A stretch of DNA of 33,085 nt, taken from positions 1 through 33,085 of the forward strand of contig JACPIY010000038.1 in NCBI GenBank assembly GCA_016187835.1. Direction: 5' to 3'. Position 1 is the stretch's first letter. Each line of letters begins with the position of its first letter. The notes under the pieces were generated by a model. It was not told where the DNA came from. It saw only the letters and a list, made by a program, of their open reading frames with translations, and searched no databases. The position numbers were made by a program, and so were the translations under genes. This DNA is from Deltaproteobacteria bacterium. Its GTDB lineage: Bacteria > Desulfobacterota_D > UBA1144 > Nemesobacterales > CSP1-2. Positions 17,024 to 25,000 of this stretch are shown in pieces.

Positions 17024-17599
17024 TTAGTTAATCTCCTCCCATTCTTTCCATGTTTCCCCAATGTTTTGAAATCGCTCAACGTCCTCTGTGTGGAGCAGGG
17101 GATTATTTTGCCAACTTAAGAATCTTTCAAATACGATTTTAAGTTTTGTCTTTACCAGGGAAGGATCAAGATCACAGTTGATATCCCCGTGAGATGTTAG
17201 TCCCCCAAAAGGGAAGAACATCTTGTGGAAAAGTATCTGGCGGAGTTCTAATCCATGATATGCAACCAGTCCCGTCCGAACAAAGCCATAGCCCATTCCA
17301 AAAGCAGAAGCTAATTCTTCCTTAAGCCCAAGTTTTTCCGCAGCCATTGAAGCAAGTGTGGTAAGCACATATAAAGCTTCAGGTGTAGAGTATTCGTATT
17401 GGAAGAGCTTCTTATCCATGTCAATAATGTTTGATCTAAGCCTAAGCCCTTCATATTCCTGTCCAACACGCAAGTTTGAGATGGCAAGTTCATCCGGGTT
17501 AAAGTCTCCAATATCTCCACACATTTCTAAAGAGCATCTTAAATTTCCCCATTCTTTTCTGGCTATCTGAGTAGCTCCATCAATCATTATTTCACTCAT
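17024..17599 (-). CDS. CGDIG-family protein, full-length copy (unknown function)
   Basis: I recognise no named family. The 191-residue protein is the intact member of a three-copy family in this window. Its N-terminus has MIDGATQIARKEWGNLR, SLEMCGDIGDFNP; the middle has STPEALYVLTTLASMAAEKL and FGMGYGFVRTGL; the C-terminus has DPSLVKTKLKIVFERFLSWQ. It is soluble and largely helical, with an invariant Cys in CGDIG. The upstream region has a 12-bp tandem duplication (AGTGAAATAATG on this strand), giving two in-frame ATGs at 17599 and 17587; the second aligns with the start of the other copies. The other copies flank sigma-factor genes. Confidence 0.78.
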   Translation of the reverse strand: MSEIMIDGATQIARKEWGNLRCSLEMCGDIGDFNPDELAISNLRVGQEYEGLRLRSNIIDMDKKLFQYEYSTPEALYVLTTLASMAAEKLGLKEELASAFGMGYGFVRTGLVAYHGLELRQILFHKMFFPFGGLTSHGDINCDLDPSLVKTKLKIVFERFLSWQNNPLLHTEDVERFQNIGETWKEWEEIN

Positions 17600-17970
17600 T
17601 ATTTCACTTCCTTTTTTTTATGACGCACTAATACCTGTTAACAAAACTTCCGGAACTCATGACAAGAGGTCATCAGACCTTTTGTCTTACTCCTCCATTG
17701 TTTTTGCGTAAGGATTAAAGATGATTACATTTAGGAGTATGATAAGATAGCTTTAACCACTCCCCACACTCAGCCTCTATTGACCATACTACTCCTCTTA
17801 AAAGGTAAAGTCAACAAAAATTTTCAGAATAATAGAAGCGGATTGCCTCCTAAAAATTGGGACAGTTTCTATCAGTAAAAATCTTTAGAAATCTATATTA
17901 TAAGATTTTGCTTTTAAGCTTATTTTTAACTCTTTTCTCTGTTTTTTCGTAAGTTCGCTTGCAGGCTTAT
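17600..17970. other. Gene-free region upstream of the CGDIG-family gene
   Basis: This holds the promoter region of the leftward gene at 17599. ATTTAGGAGT near 17728 resembles one half of the ATTTAGGAATYCTAAAT operators at 19614 and 20285, but the second half is absent. No gene was found. Confidence 0.4.
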
Positions 17971-18114
17971 TTAAAAGGAAATTTTAGAGTTCAGAGCTTC
18001 AGTTTGCTTGATTAGCAGCTCCGTTCCAAGTTCAAGCTCTCCTGGTTGGACGCACAGAAGAAGTTTCTTAAATTTCTCTCTATAGCAGTTTTCGATTTCT
18101 TTCTTGTTTTTCAT
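17971..18114 (-). CDS. 47-residue ORF downstream of the nitroreductase
   Basis: Reads MKNKKEIENCYREKFKKLLL, then CVQPGELELGTELLIKQTEA. It begins 27 bp after the nitroreductase stop on the same strand and has two cysteines and a helical look. There is no strong ribosome binding site, so expression would depend on the upstream gene. No family was recognised. Confidence 0.4.
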   Translation of the reverse strand: MKNKKEIENCYREKFKKLLLCVQPGELELGTELLIKQTEALNSKISF

Positions 18115-18140
18115 ATTTCAGATTTTTATGGAGCAAAGAA

Positions 18141-18833
18141 TCAGAGCTGAATCATCTTGGCTTTCCTTAATTCCTCAACAACTCTTTCATCTCTCTTAAA
18201 TGGAGTTCCATAACTAATGAGTGAGAATAGTTCTTCAAATGGCCTTCTCGGTCTCTGCCTTTCTGTTTCAGGAGGCTCGGCATAATATCCAACGCTCATT
18301 ATCCAAAGTACAGTAGCCGTCTCAGGAAGTCCAAGCGCCTTTCTTGCTTCCTCAGATTCACAGGTATTAAGACAAGTACCAAGTCCTTGATCAACGGCAG
18401 CAAGCATTCCAAAAGCAATTCCCATCCCACCTTCAATGTAGTTGATAATTTCAGGATCTTTTCGCCTTGTTTTCATATAAACATTATCAATATATTCATG
18501 ACTCCAGCCATGAGTAGGTTCAAGCGCACCTATATCAATAAGCTCCTTCATTCTTTCAGCACGATCTTTCCAAGCCTGCATGTCAACATACCAGCAGATT
18601 AAGACCGGGGCTTGAAGAATATGAGTACTGTTAAACTCAGCTATGGAATCAATAAGCCTTTTGGGAGCATTGTCTCTTTCTACAACCACTGCCCTAAGGA
18701 CATTTAAATTTGAAGCGCAAGGGGCAAGCCTTGAAGCTTCGAGCATTATCTGAATTTTTTCCATTTCAACAGGCTTATCAGGCAGGTAGTATCTTATCGA
18801 TCTTCTTTTCCCAATAACCTCTTTAAATTCCAA
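18141..18833 (-). CDS. Nitroreductase family protein
   Basis: A 230-residue FMN oxidoreductase of the nitroreductase fold. FMN-phosphate contacts are expected in RRSIRYYLPDKPV and ASRLAPCASNLN, and the C-terminal half has GGMGIAFGMLAAVDQGLGTC and LPETATVLWIMSVGY. Members reduce nitro compounds, quinones or flavins with NAD(P)H as soluble dimers; the substrate cannot be told here. The start is TTG at 18833, with GGGGGGAG six bases upstream. It lies near a Rieske gene and a MarR regulator on the same or opposite strand, which suggests a redox theme. It ends with TGA. Confidence 0.9.
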   Translation of the reverse strand: MEFKEVIGKRRSIRYYLPDKPVEMEKIQIMLEASRLAPCASNLNVLRAVVVERDNAPKRLIDSIAEFNSTHILQAPVLICWYVDMQAWKDRAERMKELIDIGALEPTHGWSHEYIDNVYMKTRRKDPEIINYIEGGMGIAFGMLAAVDQGLGTCLNTCESEEARKALGLPETATVLWIMSVGYYAEPPETERQRPRRPFEELFSLISYGTPFKRDERVVEELRKAKMIQL

Positions 18834-18980
18834 TTTCTTCTCCCCCCTTTGCTGAGTTATTTTATTCTAGACTTTTAAAGACACTCCAGGTAGCAGTATA
18901 CTAAATAAAAATACCTACTGTCTGATTCTCCAAAAACAATCTTAAAGGAAGTCTGTGTAAGAGTTGATAAACCAGAGGAA

Positions 18981-19205
18981 TTAGTAGAAACTCAAAAAGC
19001 GGGCTAATTCCCTTGGAGTATAACTTATATCTATTAAGGATGTATAGAAAAATAGAGTAAGAAGTTCTTGCTGTATTAATCCATCACCTTGAGCTATTTG
19101 AGCTATATCGCTGTAGCTAATCCCGATACCCAATTGTGCCTCTTTCGGATCTTTTTGAAGCCGTTTGAGTACCTGTTCAGCGTTTATCTTAAGCTCAGCA
19201 ATCAT
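18981..19205 (-). CDS. Small protein of unknown function following a Rieske gene
   Basis: A 74-residue soluble protein: MIAELKINAEQVLKRLQKDP, then ISYSDIAQIAQGDGLIQQEL and TPRELARFLSFY. It has no cysteine and looks helical. It starts 26 bp after the Rieske gene on the same strand with AAAGGT ahead of the ATG, so the two probably form an operon. No family was recognised. Confidence 0.65.
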   Translation of the reverse strand: MIAELKINAEQVLKRLQKDPKEAQLGIGISYSDIAQIAQGDGLIQQELLTLFFYTSLIDISYTPRELARFLSFY

Positions 19206-19231
19206 GTACCTTTGCCTCTTAAGAGTTTTCT

Positions 19232-19540
19232 TTAAGCCTCTATCTTTATGATAGAACCTTCTACCTGAACCCTGTAGCTTTTTACCCCTCTTCTGGCTGG
19301 AGGTCTTAGTACTTCACCTGTTTTTATATTGAATTCTGACCCATGCCATGGGCAAGTGACCGCTTCTCCCTCAACTTCCCCTTCAGAAAGAGGGCCCCTT
19401 GCATGTGGACAGGTGTCATCAATAGCATAATAGTCTCCTTCTAGGTTAAAAATGGCTATCTTTTTCCCTTCGACTTCTACCATCTTTGCCTCACCCGGAG
19501 CTATTTCATTGGTTCTAGCGATTTCAACAAATCTACTCAT
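19232..19540 (-). CDS. Rieske-type [2Fe-2S] ferredoxin
   Basis: A 102-residue soluble Rieske protein resembling NirD or BphF-type carriers. Ligands are Cys44 and His46 in CPHARGPLSEG and Cys63 and His66 in CPWHGSEFN. AAGGAGGGCAAG stands just before the ATG, a near-ideal ribosome binding site. It is divergent from the MarR regulator gene (103 bp gap). The shared gap contains a strong promoter facing the regulator and the palindromic operator, so the regulator may control this gene too. The paralogue at 8316 is more distant in sequence. Confidence 0.92.
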   Translation of the reverse strand: MSRFVEIARTNEIAPGEAKMVEVEGKKIAIFNLEGDYYAIDDTCPHARGPLSEGEVEGEAVTCPWHGSEFNIKTGEVLRPPARRGVKSYRVQVEGSIIKIEA

Positions 19541-19584
19541 CTTGCCCTCCTTTCACTGCTTTCTTTAAAGGGATAATACTCATC

Positions 19585-19613
19585 TTGACAAAACTAGGCT
19601 TACAAGGTTATAT
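19585..19613 (+). promoter_or_regulatory. Sigma-70 promoter of the MarR-type gene
   Basis: A perfect TTGACA at 19585-19590 and TTATAT at 19608-19613 are 17 bp apart. The transcription start would fall near 19620, inside the palindrome that begins at 19614, which fits direct repression. Confidence 0.7.
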
Positions 19614-19630
19614 ATTTAGGAATTCTAAAT
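19614..19630. promoter_or_regulatory. Operator-like palindrome at the MarR-type gene
   Basis: ATTTAGGAATTCTAAAT abuts the -10 box and covers the expected start site. Arms ATTTAG and CTAAAT are complementary. A near-identical 17-mer lies ahead of the sigma gene at 20285. Confidence 0.7.
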
Positions 19631-19643
19631 AATTAGGTCTTAT

Positions 19644-20261
19644 ATGTCAATTTTCGACCCAAAGTACAGAGATAAGCACGTAAGCGCGAGGATAGCCAGA
19701 GCCTTTTTTCGTATAAGTCAGACTACTAAGAATATGTTGTGGGACGAATGCAAGTTAAAAAGTCTAACACCTGCACAGATTCAGACTCTTCTATTTATCC
19801 GCTATATAAGGCCTGATTCAGCTACAGTTAACACACTTGCTAAGTCTCTTTCATCCACTCCTGCTACAGCTAGTGGCGTTCTAGATGCTTTGCAAAAAAA
19901 AAGCTTGGTAATGAGAGAAAGAAAGGAAAGTGATAGGAGAGTTGTTTCTTTAAGTTTGACCTATAAGGGTGCGAATACTATCCAAAAATTGGAAGGTCTT
20001 GGCTATGAACTCCAAAAAATTATTGAGGAGCTGATCGTTGAGGAACAAGAGGTATTGTTAAGTTCTTTATCTAAAATTGAAAGGTTGCTAAGAGAAAAGG
20101 GATATGCCTTGATAACTGAAACGTGTCTGACCTGCTGTTATTTCAGACCGAACATACATCCAGGAGCGGAAAAACCACATTATTGTAAGCTTTTTAATAT
20201 TGATTTGGGTGAGGATGAAATATACATGGAATGTCCAGAGTATAGTGAGCTCGAGATGTAG
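19644..20261 (+). CDS. MarR-family regulator with a C-terminal Cys/His metal-binding motif
   Basis: The N-terminal 150 residues are a MarR winged-helix regulator: LTPAQIQTLLFIRYI, recognition region TPATASGVLDALQKK and wing ERKESDRRVVSLSLT. The tail adds an unusual cluster: Cys161, Cys164 and Cys165 in TCLTCCYF, His172, His179 and Cys181 in KPHYCK, and Cys197 in MECPEY. It should bind a metal or Fe-S cluster, making the repressor a metal or redox sensor (inference). Its promoter carries the 17-bp near-palindrome at 19614, so autoregulation is likely, and the sigma gene 49 bp downstream carries the same site. The ribosome binding site is weak. Confidence 0.85.
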   Translation: MSIFDPKYRDKHVSARIARAFFRISQTTKNMLWDECKLKSLTPAQIQTLLFIRYIRPDSATVNTLAKSLSSTPATASGVLDALQKKSLVMRERKESDRRVVSLSLTYKGANTIQKLEGLGYELQKIIEELIVEEQEVLLSSLSKIERLLREKGYALITETCLTCCYFRPNIHPGAEKPHYCKLFNIDLGEDEIYMECPEYSELEM

Positions 20262-20284
20262 AGTAAAAATTTTTTAAATTTAAT

Positions 20285-20301
20285 ATTTAGGAATCCTAAA
20301 T
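20285..20301. promoter_or_regulatory. Operator-like palindrome ahead of sigma gene 1
   Basis: ATTTAGGAATCCTAAAT has perfect 7-bp arms and a 3-base centre. It overlaps a TAATAT -10-like box at 20281-20286 by two bases and lies 9 bp before the sigma ATG, mirroring the site at 19614. It differs from that site at one position. Confidence 0.7.
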
Positions 20302-20310
20302 AAAAATACG

Positions 20311-21459
20311 ATGAAACACCAAGAATACGAAGATAAATTTGAAGAGGAACCCTTCCTTGAACTTCTTGAGGATGAATTTCTACAAGATAGAACTGAGGCA
20401 GAGTTTAATACTCAGCTTGCATCCCCGAGGATTAAAACACAGAAAGAGAAGAGTGCAGATGAGAAATTCGGACTCCTTCAACCCTACTTTAAAGATATGA
20501 GGAATGAGCCAATTTTTACTCCTAAGGAGGAAATTGAGGTTTCAGCAAATATGAAAAAATGTGAGGTAAGGGTAAGGGAGATAGAGAGGACTCTTGAGAT
20601 TTTGGGCAAAGACTTAAAAGAGAGCCCTCTAGAGGTAGTAAATAAAAGTAACCTTGAGCCGGTATTAAACAATGGGAATTCCATTCCAAGGCGTGTACAG
20701 AGACTTACCGCTCTTAGGAAAGCGTATTTGAACAAGACAAAAGAATTTAAGGAGAGATTTATCAATGCAAACTTAAGGTTGGTTATACATATAGCAAAGA
20801 AATATAAAGGGCAGGAGCTTCCTTACGCGGATCTAATTCAAGAGGGTAATATTGGCCTAATGAGAGCTGTAGAGACGTTCGACCACACAAAGGGTAAGTT
20901 TTCCACTTATGCTACCTGGTGGATATATCAAGCTATATCGAGAGCACTTTTTAATCAGACAAGAACCATTAGGGTTCCTGTATATGTGCTTGAAAATGTA
21001 AGCAAGGTACACAGAATAAGCTCAATGCTTCATAAGGAGACGGGGAGAAAACCCATGCCAGAGGGAATTGCTGAGAAAGTGGGGATTCCTGTTGAGGCAG
21101 TAAAGTGGATTTTAGAAGCCGAAAAAAATGTTGTTCATCTCGACTCACCTATACTTTATGAGGGGAAAACGACTCTTCTTGAGTTTGTACCTGATAATGG
21201 GTCATCTGCGCCAGACTCTATTGTGGCAAAGGCAGCAATTTCACAGAGGATAAGAGAGGCTCTTTCACTTCTTACTCCTAGAGAAGAGGAGATAATTAAA
21301 ATGAGATTCGGGATAGAACAAGAAACCCCACATACACTTGATGAGATTGGAAGAAAGTTTAGTGTTACGCGTGAACGTATAAGGCAGATTGAGCAAGGAG
21401 CACTTAAAAAGCTTGCAACATCAGAAATAGGAGAGGTGTTAAAAGGCTTTTTAGAATAA
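20311..21459 (+). CDS. RpoD/RpoS-type sigma-70 factor, copy 1
   Basis: A 382-residue sigma factor without region 1.1. Region 1.2 is near PIFTPKEEIEVSANM. Regions 2.1-2.4 run from FINANLRLVIHIAKKYKGQ through DLIQEGNIGLMRAV to TYATWWIYQAISRAL. Region 3 follows NQTRTIRVPVYVLENV, and region 4.2 has HTLDEIGRKFSVTRERIRQI. Region 2.3 reads KGKFSTYA where sigma factors, including copy 2 here, have GYKFSTYA: one Tyr codon is missing from a promoter-melting segment. There is no ribosome binding site at the ATG. The gene sits in the MarR regulon by its operator, and a CGDIG-family gene follows after 8 bp. It is likely a group 2 or 3 alternative sigma. Confidence 0.9.
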   Translation: MKHQEYEDKFEEEPFLELLEDEFLQDRTEAEFNTQLASPRIKTQKEKSADEKFGLLQPYFKDMRNEPIFTPKEEIEVSANMKKCEVRVREIERTLEILGKDLKESPLEVVNKSNLEPVLNNGNSIPRRVQRLTALRKAYLNKTKEFKERFINANLRLVIHIAKKYKGQELPYADLIQEGNIGLMRAVETFDHTKGKFSTYATWWIYQAISRALFNQTRTIRVPVYVLENVSKVHRISSMLHKETGRKPMPEGIAEKVGIPVEAVKWILEAEKNVVHLDSPILYEGKTTLLEFVPDNGSSAPDSIVAKAAISQRIREALSLLTPREEEIIKMRFGIEQETPHTLDEIGRKFSVTRERIRQIEQGALKKLATSEIGEVLKGFLE

Positions 21460-21467
21460 ATAAACCA

Positions 21468-21887
21468 ATGATAGAGAAAGCCATTAAGATAACAATAAGC
21501 GAGTGGGATAATATAAGACGATCACTTGAGAAATGCGGAGATATAGGGAAGCTTGCCCCTGAAGAGGTTGTAACAGATGACCCTATTCTTATGCTTAAAA
21601 AAATTTTTACTTTTCACCTCAAGCCTTATCGAAATGGAAAAAAACTTCTCAAGCATGGATATAGCATCCCTGAAGCTGCCGATGTATTTGCTGCTCTTAC
21701 CACAAACGCTGCAGAAAGGCTAGGGCTCACAAGAGGACTGGCTGTAGCATTTGGGGAAGGTTACAGTTAACTCAGAACTGGTTTGTTAAGACTGCAGGGA
21801 ACGGAACTGCAACAGGTTATCTTTTTTAACATTTTCTTCCCAAAGAGACCGGATTTCAATTGGGATTTTAATTCCTCCCGAACCCAG
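21468..21887 (+). pseudogene. CGDIG-family protein, copy 2, interrupted by TAA
   Basis: The ATG is 8 bp after sigma gene 1, suggesting coupling. The product starts MIEKAIKITISEWDNIRRSL with CGDIG, then PEAADVFAALTTNAAERLGL and VAFGEGYS. A TAA at 21768-21770 follows at residue 101. The same frame goes on with LRTGLLRLQGTELQQVIF and DFNWDFNSSRT, which aligns with the C-terminal half of the full copy at 17024 (VRTGLVAYHGLELRQILF). So the 100-residue product is a truncated form of a longer gene, unless the short form is itself functional. Confidence 0.7.
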
Positions 21888-21996
21888 GCTGGATGGATTG
21901 GAAGTGAAGGAGAGTTTACCCTAGCAAGACAGACGAAGCAACCGGCATCACCTTGAGTATTCAAAATATCAAGATAATTATTTACTAATATCAATT

Positions 21997-22632
21997 ATGC
22001 AAGAGCTTTTTATACTGGATGATTTTGATATTATCAAGATTTTAGAAGAGCTTTCATCCATCGGTGCAACTTCTGTCAGGATTCTTAATGAAGATTTAAG
22101 TATGTCCCTTCTGAAAGAGGCAGAAGGTTACATATACAAACCGGAAGATGAAATTGTAGGCAGCGGGGATAGAATTGTAAGGCAGCAGATGGGATCATTT
22201 GATGATTTTTCAGATGGAAGCAAATATATTCTCCTTAAGAAGTCTTTTCAGGCTTTGTTTGACGGATATTTAGCAGAACTAGAGACTTATCTGTTTGAAA
22301 CGCGCTAGGGTTTTAATTTAATGGTACTTCAGAAATATGAAAAGGGGTCTATTGGCATTACCCCACACAGAGATGGATTAAGCTATATCAATCTTGTGTG
22401 CATTTTTAATATTGGGGGGCGAGGGAAATTTTTCATCTGCTCTGACAGATTTGGAAAAGATGCCAGAGAAATTGATGCCTCTCCAGGCAAAGTTGTGTTC
22501 CTGAGAGCTCCTGGATTTTTTGGATCTAAAGACAGGCCGTTTCATTTTGTCACTGATATTCAAGAAACAAGATATACGTTTGGATTAAGGCAAAAAAAGC
22601 GGCTAGTCCAGCTTGGTATGCCATTGCTGTAA
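21997..22632 (+). pseudogene. 2-oxoglutarate/Fe(II) oxygenase-like gene with one in-frame TAG
   Basis: The first 103 residues (21997-22305) and the second part from 22309 lie in one frame, separated only by TAG at 22306-22308; context reads ETR-stop-GFNLMVLQKY. The second part has a jelly-roll iron site: PHRDG gives the HxD pair, PFHFV the distal His, and YTFGLRQ the 2-oxoglutarate Arg. That fits an AlkB-like or related dioxygenase of about 211 residues. The ATG at 21997 lies six bases after a TAATAT box at 21986-21991, so a leaderless transcript is possible. Separately, the two halves could be translated as two chains from ATG 22321. Confidence 0.68.
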
Positions 22633-22665
22633 AAGGTAGCAAGTCATCAACCGAGAGGTGTGGCT

Positions 22666-23583
22666 ATGGAAATTCCTGAATTGAATGTAGTGACAGGGGC
22701 TTTCGGCTACACGGGTAAATACATCACAAGTCGACTTCTCTCGATGGGAAAAAGAGTCAGAACGCTCACTGGGCATCCTAACCATCAGAATCCTTTTGAC
22801 AACCAAGTGAGCGTTGCTCCATTCAATTTCGATAACAAGAGGGAACTGATTAAGAGCTTACAAGGAGCTACAACCCTTTACAACACATACTGGGTGCGCT
22901 TTTCGTATGGGCAAGTCACATTCGACAAGGCTGTCGAGAATGTGAAAATGCTCATTAAAGCAGCCGAAGAAGCTAGCGTCCGCAGGATTGTGTACATTAG
23001 CATCACGAACGCCTCTGAAGAATCGCCTCTTCCTTATTTCAGAGGGAAAGGATTTCTTGAAAAGGTCATCATTAATTCTAGGCTATCGTATGCTATCATC
23101 CGACCAACGGTGATATTCGGACCTGAAGACATCCTTATCAATATTATCGCTTGGTTTCTCAGGCAGTTTCCGATATTTGCCGTCTTTGGATCGGGTGATT
23201 ACCGAGTGCAGCCAGTGTTTGTAGGAGATGTAGCCGAGATAGCCGTCAGTGCTGCTCATCAGGATGAGAATATAATCATAGATGCCGTTGATCCTGAGAT
23301 TTATACGTTTGATGAACTGGTTCGGCTTATCGCTGACAGGATTCGTAGTAGAGCCAAGATCATACATCTGAGGCCAGAATTAGCGTTTTTCCTTTCCAGA
23401 TTGATAGGTTACATGGTTAATGACATAGTCCTAACTTGGGATGAGGTCGAGGGATTGATGTCGAACCTTCTGGTTTCTGAGAATCCTCCGATAGGACAAA
23501 TACATTTAAGTGATTGGCTGAGTCAGAACGTTGATAGTATAGGGACTAAGTATGCTTTTGAGTTGTACCGACACTATCATTGA
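22666..23583 (+). CDS. NAD(P)-binding epimerase-like protein (atypical SDR)
   Basis: A 305-residue Rossmann-fold protein related to NAD-dependent epimerases and the NDUFA9/NmrA group. The dinucleotide loop is VVTGAFGYTGKYI, near residues 8-20. Further motifs are LQGATTLYNTYW, RRIVYISITNASEESPLPYF with the atypical Y/K region, and a C-terminal substrate part (DPEIYTFDELVRLIADRIRS). I use ATG 22666, with AGAGGTG five bases upstream; a GTG two codons earlier would overlap that site. NDUFA9-like members bind quinone-reductase complexes or modify nucleotide sugars; which applies here is unclear. It ends with TGA. Confidence 0.85.
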   Translation: MEIPELNVVTGAFGYTGKYITSRLLSMGKRVRTLTGHPNHQNPFDNQVSVAPFNFDNKRELIKSLQGATTLYNTYWVRFSYGQVTFDKAVENVKMLIKAAEEASVRRIVYISITNASEESPLPYFRGKGFLEKVIINSRLSYAIIRPTVIFGPEDILINIIAWFLRQFPIFAVFGSGDYRVQPVFVGDVAEIAVSAAHQDENIIIDAVDPEIYTFDELVRLIADRIRSRAKIIHLRPELAFFLSRLIGYMVNDIVLTWDEVEGLMSNLLVSENPPIGQIHLSDWLSQNVDSIGTKYAFELYRHYH

Positions 23584-23823
23584 GATACGCTCCAGCTGAT
23601 TGAAATGCCGGGAGCTCTACTGAATAGGAGCGCTCCATGATGAAGGTTGATGAAGCCAAATTCTATACAACAGATATAACACGGCGTAAGTATAGCTTGA
23701 TTAAATACCCTTTACTCACCTCTGCACTTCGCTTATGCTAATCACATTGTATAAGATTGCGTCTTTTTTAAAAACAGCCTTCATTTATGGCTGTAAGACT
23801 GAGAAATTTCAGATTAGGTCTTT
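23584..23823. other. Gene-poor region after the epimerase-like gene
   Basis: One 34-residue ORF at 23637-23741 (+) begins ATGATGAAGG after AGGAG and reads MMKVDEAKFYTTDITRRKYS; I cannot support it as a gene. GGAGC near 23611 and GCTCC near 23632 form a weak hairpin around its start. Confidence 0.35.
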
Positions 23824-23911
23824 TCAAAACTCCAATGCCTCATAAATTCCATCGTATCCTGTCTCAGAATCTGAAGATACGAGGGATTTTTACGAAGCGT
23901 TGGAGTTTTAA
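23824..23911. repeat. Inverted pair of tyrosine-recombinase tail fragments
   Basis: The right arm (23876-23911, +) reads DTRDFYEALEF-stop, with 30 of 37 bases matching the last codons of the integrase at 32861-32897. The left arm (23870-23824, -) resembles the same tail, DTMEF(Y)EALEF-stop, with one base missing. The two fragments lie head to head and are cut at about the same codon, giving an imperfect hairpin of about 88 bp. Confidence 0.65.
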
Positions 23912-24026
23912 GTATGGTTGAATTTTTTAGAGCCTAGCAGAGATTTGCCGTAATTTGAATTCCTTATTTGTTTTATTTCGATGAGTTATGAATTTAGTCA
24001 GATTTGTGATAATCCAAAATTCTTCC

Positions 24027-24056
24027 TTGATTTTCATGCCTGAAATATGATATAAA
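24027..24056 (+). promoter_or_regulatory. Possible promoter of the YbaK-type gene
   Basis: TTGATT at 24027-24032 and TATAAA at 24051-24056 are 18 bp apart. If used, it gives a leader of about 240 bases before the ATG at 24303. Confidence 0.4.
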
Positions 24057-24232
24057 ATTATGAGAGTTATAGTAGGGGGAGTTAAAATGGGGTAGCTCAC
24101 ATTCTGTATAAGCTTACTTATTTACCTTCTATAGTAATTGTTCTTTATTTCAAATCTTGTTTCCCTAACTATTTTTTACACCTTCCAAAACTAGTTAAGA
24201 GATATAGTTACATACAAATGTCTATAAAAAGG

Positions 24233-24273
24233 AGACCCTGGTTTTGGAACGCTGGTAATGCTCCACGGGGTCT
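24233..24273 (+). promoter_or_regulatory. Leader hairpin before the YbaK-type gene
   Basis: AGACCC at 24233-24238 pairs with GGGTCT at 24268-24273, and TGG with CCA next to it across a 2-base bulge. It ends about 15 bases before the AAAGGAGG ribosome binding site. There is no T run, so translational control is more likely than termination. Confidence 0.4.
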
Positions 24274-24302
24274 ATGAAAACAATCAAAGGAGGTATTAAA
24301 CA

Positions 24303-24785
24303 ATGTCTGTTTCAGTGAAATTAAGAGAGTATCTTGATCAAAACAAAATCAAATATACTTTAATTTCCCATTCAATAGCATATACTGCCCAGGAATTAGC
24401 TGCTAAGATGCACGTTCCCGGTCAGGAAATGGCTAAAGTAGTTATTGTAAAAATCAATGGCAGATTTGTAATGGCAGTTATGCCTGCCCATCATCAAATC
24501 GATTTTGAAAGGTTAAAAGAGGCAACCGGAGCCCATCAGATTGAGCTTGCTACAGAGAGAGAACTCCAGAATTTATTCCCCGACTGCGAAGTTGGAGCTA
24601 TGCCACCGTTTGGTAATATATATGGTCTGTCTATCTATCTAGCAAAGTCATTGGAGGAAGATAAGGAGATTGTATACAATGCTGGTAGTCACACAGAAGC
24701 TATCCGCATGGAATATGGAGATTTCATCCGGTTGGCGAATCCTACTGTGATTGAATATACACACGTTGTGAATATAAAAGTTTAA
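24303..24785 (+). CDS. YbaK/ProX-type aminoacyl-tRNA deacylase
   Basis: A 160-residue stand-alone editing domain that removes wrong amino acids from tRNA. It has LREYLDQNKIKYTLISHSIA, then TAQELAAKMHVPGQEMAKVV with the YbaK core lysine, VMPAHHQIDFERLKEATG, VGAMPPFGNIYGL and YNAGSHTEAIRMEYGDFIRL. That layout fits the YbaK/EbsC/ProXp superfamily, with the GAMPPFG loop conserved. The substrate amino acid cannot be fixed from sequence. AAAGGAGG lies eight bases before the ATG, and a structured leader precedes it. Confidence 0.9.
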   Translation: MSVSVKLREYLDQNKIKYTLISHSIAYTAQELAAKMHVPGQEMAKVVIVKINGRFVMAVMPAHHQIDFERLKEATGAHQIELATERELQNLFPDCEVGAMPPFGNIYGLSIYLAKSLEEDKEIVYNAGSHTEAIRMEYGDFIRLANPTVIEYTHVVNIKV

Positions 24786-25000
24786 GATGTTACAATTTAA
24801 AGGATGGAGTTTAGCACCAAGTAGTGTTAAAAAGTTGGTCTTACTTGTGTAGATGCAAACTAAAAAAGGTAAACAAATCACCCTACACATGGAAGCAAGT
24901 TATTTAGCCAAGCTAGAAGGTTGACAAAAAGCACAACATTAATTTTACAATACGTAAGTTTGAATTTTGATTAATCTCAAAAGGCTCTCGTCTCAGATTC

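Noticed and set aside
23824-23911. Integron attC site
   Set aside because: CTCCAAT and GTTGGAG at the ends only loosely match the R boxes, and the arms are explained by recombinase coding tails.
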